Source: a bacterium (GTDB lineage Bacteria; Patescibacteria; ABY1; JACQRZ01). Taken from it: a DNA stretch of 64,000 nt. This document shows, in pieces, positions 60,807-64,000 of the stretch. The number at the start of each line of letters is the position of its first letter. Position 1 is the stretch's first letter. Both the position numbers and the translations under genes were made by a program. The notes under the pieces are model-generated. The model was not told where the DNA came from. It made no database searches and saw only the letters and a list, made by a program, of their open reading frames with translations. The stretch lies in contig JAUYIE010000004.1 of NCBI GenBank assembly GCA_030688365.1, forward strand, positions 1 through 64,000, in the 5' to 3' direction.

Positions 60807-61448
60807 CTAAGTGCCTTCCGAAGAAACCTGCTCGAACGCAAGGAAACGATAGTTGCCACTCCAATCACCAGCCAGCCCGTGGAGGCCGAGCAACCGCCAG
60901 TCGTTGAGCCCGTCCAACACAGGAGCACACAGAACACCGCGCCCATCGCGAATTTCAATACCCATCAAACAAACGATTGGATATTTTAATTGTTCATCGG
61001 GGTTGTTTATGGCGTACTGTAATATTCTGGCAGGAGTAGCCTTGATCAAACCTTTTTCTTCGATCTTTTTTTCTGCATCTTCAGTCGAAATTTTTCCCAG
61101 ATCAAGGATACGGACTTTTAACATTTCTACACCGACAGCTGGATCTATCGGAAACGTTTTTTCATTGATGTGACTGTTTACATAATAAAAATTTACGATT
61201 TTGATTTGATCGGAAAAACTCTTGTTGTTATCAACTATTATGAGTCCAGAATTATCAACTTTCTTCGAAATTTCATTCAATGAACCGACAATAATTTGAG
61301 CAACCTTTTTCCTGCGGTCTGTGTCTTTCAAATACGCGTCTATGTGGTCATCTGTACCACCTTCATCCAGAATATCATTAAAGATAATTTTCACTACCTC
61401 AAAGATCTTTCCGAACAGTTTCAGATAACCACTTGTTTTTTTAGCCAT
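60807..61448 (-). CDS. DGR target protein with C-terminal variable region
   Basis: A 213-residue protein. Residues 1-160 are helical and charged (FGKIFEVVKIIFNDILDEGG, DRRKKVAQIIVGSLNEISKK) and not recognised. The last 50 residues hold the variable region, ending GDWSGNYRFLAFEQ, the C-type-lectin-like ending typical of DGR targets (WxxNYRF). No signal peptide or membrane helix is seen, so it probably acts in the cytoplasm or leaves by another route. AGGAG (61458-61462 on the coding strand) sits 9 nt before the ATG. A terminator follows the gene. Confidence 0.92.
   Translation of the reverse strand: MAKKTSGYLKLFGKIFEVVKIIFNDILDEGGTDDHIDAYLKDTDRRKKVAQIIVGSLNEISKKVDNSGLIIVDNNKSFSDQIKIVNFYYVNSHINEKTFPIDPAVGVEMLKVRILDLGKISTEDAEKKIEEKGLIKATPARILQYAINNPDEQLKYPIVCLMGIEIRDGRGVLCAPVLDGLNDWRLLGLHGLAGDWSGNYRFLAFEQVSSEGT
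60829..60952 (-). repeat. DGR variable repeat (VR)
   Basis: A 124-bp copy of the template repeat inside the 3' end of the target gene. Against the template it changes 14 codons to other residues (for example N to R, K to W, N to L, K to L). The only change not at an adenine is CGT to CGG, silent for Arg. It ends 20 bases before the stop codon. Confidence 0.96.
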
Positions 61449-61821
61449 TTTAATGTACTCCTATTTTCGCCTACTCCTTGCTTTTCCCCTATTTTAGGGT
61501 TAGACCTAGAGCTTGCACTTATATATAACAATACTAAGATACTTGCATATTTTACCGATTTTGTCAAGATTATGACCACCAAAAGCTTATATTTCGAAAG
61601 TGAACGAGTATTATTGAGTATGAGAAAGAGCTGACAGATATACTGAAGGGCTGTTTGATTTCTCTTTTAAAAATTTTATGAGCGAGTCAAGTGTTGGGAA
61701 GAAAAGTTGAAACGAGCGAATAGAAGTGAGGAGGGAGACTTACCTACTCGTTACCACCACCGTCGCCGAACGCTTTTTAAAAGAGAAATCAAATACCCCG
61801 CTCAAGCAGGACAAACACTCC
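61449..61821. other. Intergenic stretch with a long inverted repeat
   Basis: No gene is supported here. 61449-61580 is the upstream region of the DGR target; on the minus strand a TTGACA (complement of 61562-61567) may be a -35 box but lacks a good -10 at the right distance. 61654-61793 is a long inverted repeat described separately. Confidence 0.4.
61654..61793. repeat. 20-bp perfect inverted repeat enclosing 100 bp
   Basis: TTTGATTTCTCTTTTAAAAA (61654-61673) is exactly complementary to 61774-61793. The 100-bp interior holds no open frame of note. It lies between the DGR and the exonuclease gene, and could be a miniature element, an island edge or an RNA with a long end stem. Confidence 0.65.
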
Positions 61822-62580
61822 CTATCTCCCCTTCACCTCAATCCCCACCGGACAATGATCTGATCCCATGATATGTGGTAAGATCGCCACGCTTTTTATA
61901 GACGGTAAAAATGATTCTGATACGCAAAAATAATCTATCCGCCAGCCAATATTTCTCTGACGTGCCCCTGCCATATAACTCCACCATGTGTACTTATCAG
62001 GACTCTCATCAAAGGCGCGGTAACTATCTACAAACCCAGCAGAGACAATATTATCAAATCCACCCCGTTCTTCATCAGTAAATCCCGCATTACGACGATT
62101 GCTTGCTGGGTTAGCCAAGTCTATCTCTTTATGAGCAACATTGAGATCTCCCCCAAAGATCACCGGCTTTTTTGCTTCCAGATATTTGAGATACGCCAAA
62201 AAATCTCGATCCCATTGCATACGATATGATAGGCGTACGAGATCGCGACGTGAGTTGGGGGTGTACACCGTCACAAGATAGTATTGTGGAAATTCAAGAG
62301 TGATGACTCTCCCTTCTTGATCATGACCCGCGATACCGATACCATGCGCCACGCCGATTGGTTTTTTTCTACTAAAAATGGCAGTCCCCGAGTACCCTTT
62401 TTTCTCCGCTGAATTCCAATAATGATGGGGGTATTCTTTCAAAATCTCATCCACCTGCGATTGGTGCGCTTTTGTTTCTTGGATACACAAAACATCGGGT
62501 GCTTCCGCATCCACAAAATCCAAAAAACCTTTTCCGAGAATAGCTCGGATGCCATTTACATTCCACGAAATAATTTTCAT
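61822..62580 (-). CDS. xth: Exodeoxyribonuclease III (AP endonuclease)
   Basis: A 252-residue enzyme of the exonuclease III family that cuts DNA at abasic sites. Motifs: SWNVNGIRAILGKGF (residues 5-19), LCIQETKA with the metal Glu, YSGTAIFSRKKP, FGGDLNVAHKEIDLANP with the catalytic Asp-Asn, WWSYMAGARQRNIGWRIDYF and the closing GSDHCPVGIEV with Asp-His. It ends in a standard length. It starts 6 bp after topA, so they are probably cotranscribed. Confidence 0.96.
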   Translation of the reverse strand: MKIISWNVNGIRAILGKGFLDFVDAEAPDVLCIQETKAHQSQVDEILKEYPHHYWNSAEKKGYSGTAIFSRKKPIGVAHGIGIAGHDQEGRVITLEFPQYYLVTVYTPNSRRDLVRLSYRMQWDRDFLAYLKYLEAKKPVIFGGDLNVAHKEIDLANPASNRRNAGFTDEERGGFDNIVSAGFVDSYRAFDESPDKYTWWSYMAGARQRNIGWRIDYFCVSESFLPSIKSVAILPHIMGSDHCPVGIEVKGR

Positions 62581-62586
62581 AATAGT

Positions 62587-64000
62587 TTATTCTTCCTGTT
62601 TCTCGGGAGTGGGTTCGCCATCAGCACCTGTAGGTTTTTCCCATGACGCGTAGGTGCACTCCGGATATTTATCGCATCCATAAAACATCTTACCGCGTTT
62701 TGTTTTCTTTTCTACAACCTGACCTTTACCACAATCGGGACATACGATACCCAGTTTTTTCAAACTCAATGAGCGGATGCTTTTGCATTCAGGATATTTA
62801 CTGCATCCCAAAAACTTCCCAAACCGTCCTGTCTTGATGACCATCGGCGCTCCGCACTTATCACACGGTTCCGCTTCTTCAATCGCTTTCTTATCTTCCT
62901 CTTGTTCTTCTTTGGATTCAATCGGCTTGGTATTTTTACATTCCGGATAGCCGGTGCAAGCAAAAAATCTTCCAAAGCGACCAATCTTACTCACCATCGG
63001 CTTACCGCATTTATCACATACTTCATCGCTCACCTCTTCCGTGAGTTCCTTTTTTGAGAGCTCTTTATCTTTTTCTCCGAGTAATTTTTTGAACGGGGTA
63101 TAAAACTCGCGAATGACCGGTACCCAATCCTTTTTACCATTTGCGACTTCATCGAGATCATCTTCCATGCGAGCGGTAAACTCGTAATCCACGATCTGTG
63201 GAAAATGCTCCATCAAAATATCATTCACCAGCGTTGCCATTTCTGTCGGCTTAAGGCGTCCTTCTTCTTTGATGACATATTTGCGCTCCACGATCGTGCT
63301 GATCGTCGGTGCATAGGTGGATGGACGACCAACACCATGTTCTTCAAGTACTTTGACCAGCCCTGCTTCACTGTATCGTGCAGGTGGTTTGGTAAAATGC
63401 TGCTCTGGATCAAATTTTAAAAGATCAAGGGCGTCATCTTTCTTCACAGCTGGAAGCAGTACTTCTTCTCTATCGGTCTGATACACGCGGGTAAATCCAT
63501 CAAATTTTTCAATCTGACCGGTAGCACGAAAAACATACCCGGTAGACTTCTTACTTTTGAGAGTATCAATATCAATCGTCGTCGCTTCATATAGCGCATC
63601 CGGCATCTGACTCGCCACACTGCGTCGCCATATCAGGTCATAAAGCTTGAATTGAGCGTCAGTGAGGTGTGCTTTCACTGATTCAGGTGTTCGCGACACG
63701 AGAGTCGGTCTTATGGCCTCATGTGCCTCTTGAGCGAGCTTGGATTTTGTCGCATATTTCTTTTCTCCTTTAGCATACTGTGTACCGTATTCAGATTTGA
63801 TCACTTCTTGTGCTTCAGACAAAAACTTCTCGGAAAGGTTTACCGAGTCAGTACGCATATAGGTGATATATCCACCATCTTCTTCCGAACCTGCTTCAAT
63901 ACCTTCATAGAGTTGTTGAGCAAACATCATGGTCTGCTTTGGTGAAAATCGTAAGCGACGGTTTGCGTCTTGTTGCAACGTAGAGGTAGTAAACGGCGTT
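62587..64000 (-). CDS. topA: DNA topoisomerase I, 5' end outside the window
   Basis: The C-terminal 471 codons of a type IA topoisomerase that relaxes negative supercoils. The reading frame stays open to the window edge with the family sequence TPFTTSTLQQDANRRL just before the first internal Met. The active-site Tyr is in GGYITYMRTDSVNLS. The AREHGVGRPSTYA-type motif reads LEEHGVGRPSTYAPTI. Three C-terminal zinc ribbons follow (CDKCGKPM ... CTGYPEC, CDKCGAPM ... CSKYPEC, CPDCGKGQ ... CDKYPEC). The start and the TOPRIM domain are missing. Confidence 0.96.
   Translation of the reverse strand, partial: TPFTTSTLQQDANRRLRFSPKQTMMFAQQLYEGIEAGSEEDGGYITYMRTDSVNLSEKFLSEAQEVIKSEYGTQYAKGEKKYATKSKLAQEAHEAIRPTLVSRTPESVKAHLTDAQFKLYDLIWRRSVASQMPDALYEATTIDIDTLKSKKSTGYVFRATGQIEKFDGFTRVYQTDREEVLLPAVKKDDALDLLKFDPEQHFTKPPARYSEAGLVKVLEEHGVGRPSTYAPTISTIVERKYVIKEEGRLKPTEMATLVNDILMEHFPQIVDYEFTARMEDDLDEVANGKKDWVPVIREFYTPFKKLLGEKDKELSKKELTEEVSDEVCDKCGKPMVSKIGRFGRFFACTGYPECKNTKPIESKEEQEEDKKAIEEAEPCDKCGAPMVIKTGRFGKFLGCSKYPECKSIRSLSLKKLGIVCPDCGKGQVVEKKTKRGKMFYGCDKYPECTYASWEKPTGADGEPTPEKQEE

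Overview
The window looks like a piece of a small-genome Candidate Phyla Radiation (Patescibacteria) chromosome, most likely of the Parcubacteria type. This is inferred from gene content, not from a marker-gene tree. Pointers are the sugar-transferase/glycosyltransferase pair, a DUF4012 membrane protein, a PEGA-domain protein, an LCP protein, a compact type IV pilus cluster with the GFTLLE...DTRNAQRRSD pilin signature, many short hypotheticals, and a diversity-generating retroelement (DGR). TAA, TAG and TGA all behave as stops, so the code looks standard. Genes are dense, several overlap by 4 bases, and recognisable sigma70-type promoters (TTGACA/TTGCAA, 16-17 bp, TATAAT/TATACT) precede several units.

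Layout. 0-1.7 kb: a very AT-rich phosphodiesterase gene between two inverted copies of a repeat element. 1.9-2.5 kb: RNase P RNA with its own promoter, running straight into envelope-polysaccharide genes (sugar transferase, glycosyltransferase) and a pseudouridine synthase. 5.9-7.3 kb: small hypotheticals. 7.4-23.2 kb: murein hydrolase, gltX, tRNA-Lys, dnaB, recR, rplU, a WecA/MraY-like transferase, cysS, two large envelope proteins, uppS and a prenyl synthase. 23.3-31.2 kb: type IV pilus locus (pilB, pilC, prepilins) bounded by two receiver-only response regulators and a PAS histidine kinase. 32-37.4 kb: thiol-redox genes (DipZ-like, DsbA-like), three tRNAs, the short rpmG gene, TPR protein, tpiA, scpB. 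37.5-40.9 kb: ftsZ, ftsA, a dgkA-like kinase, ybeY. 40.9-47.9 kb: four large predicted surface proteins with calcium-binding-like repeats. 47.9-55.2 kb: yqeY, rpsU, hisS, lepB, tRNA-Val, an LCP gene, a PEGA gene, a rel-type gene. 55.3-57.3 kb: peroxiredoxin and superoxide dismutase.

57.3-61.8 kb is an accessory island: a hicAB pair whose toxin carries an in-frame stop, a vapBC pair flanked by 53-bp direct repeats, then a complete DGR (reverse transcriptase, Avd-like protein on the opposite strand, template repeat, and a target gene ending in a variable repeat). The two 124-bp repeats differ at 21 positions, 20 of them adenines in the template, which is the mark of adenine mutagenesis. After the island come an exonuclease III gene and topA, cut by the window end.

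How the genes fit together. The polysaccharide genes, uppS, the prenyl synthase, the WecA-like enzyme, the LCP protein and the signal peptidase suggest an organism that builds a decorated envelope on polyprenyl carriers. The pilus locus and the large surface proteins suggest attachment to other cells. The DGR would diversify one small protein that has no visible signal peptide. The most striking system is the DGR, with its inverted avd gene, a possible poly-C frame switch at avd, and a terminator separating the target gene from its template.
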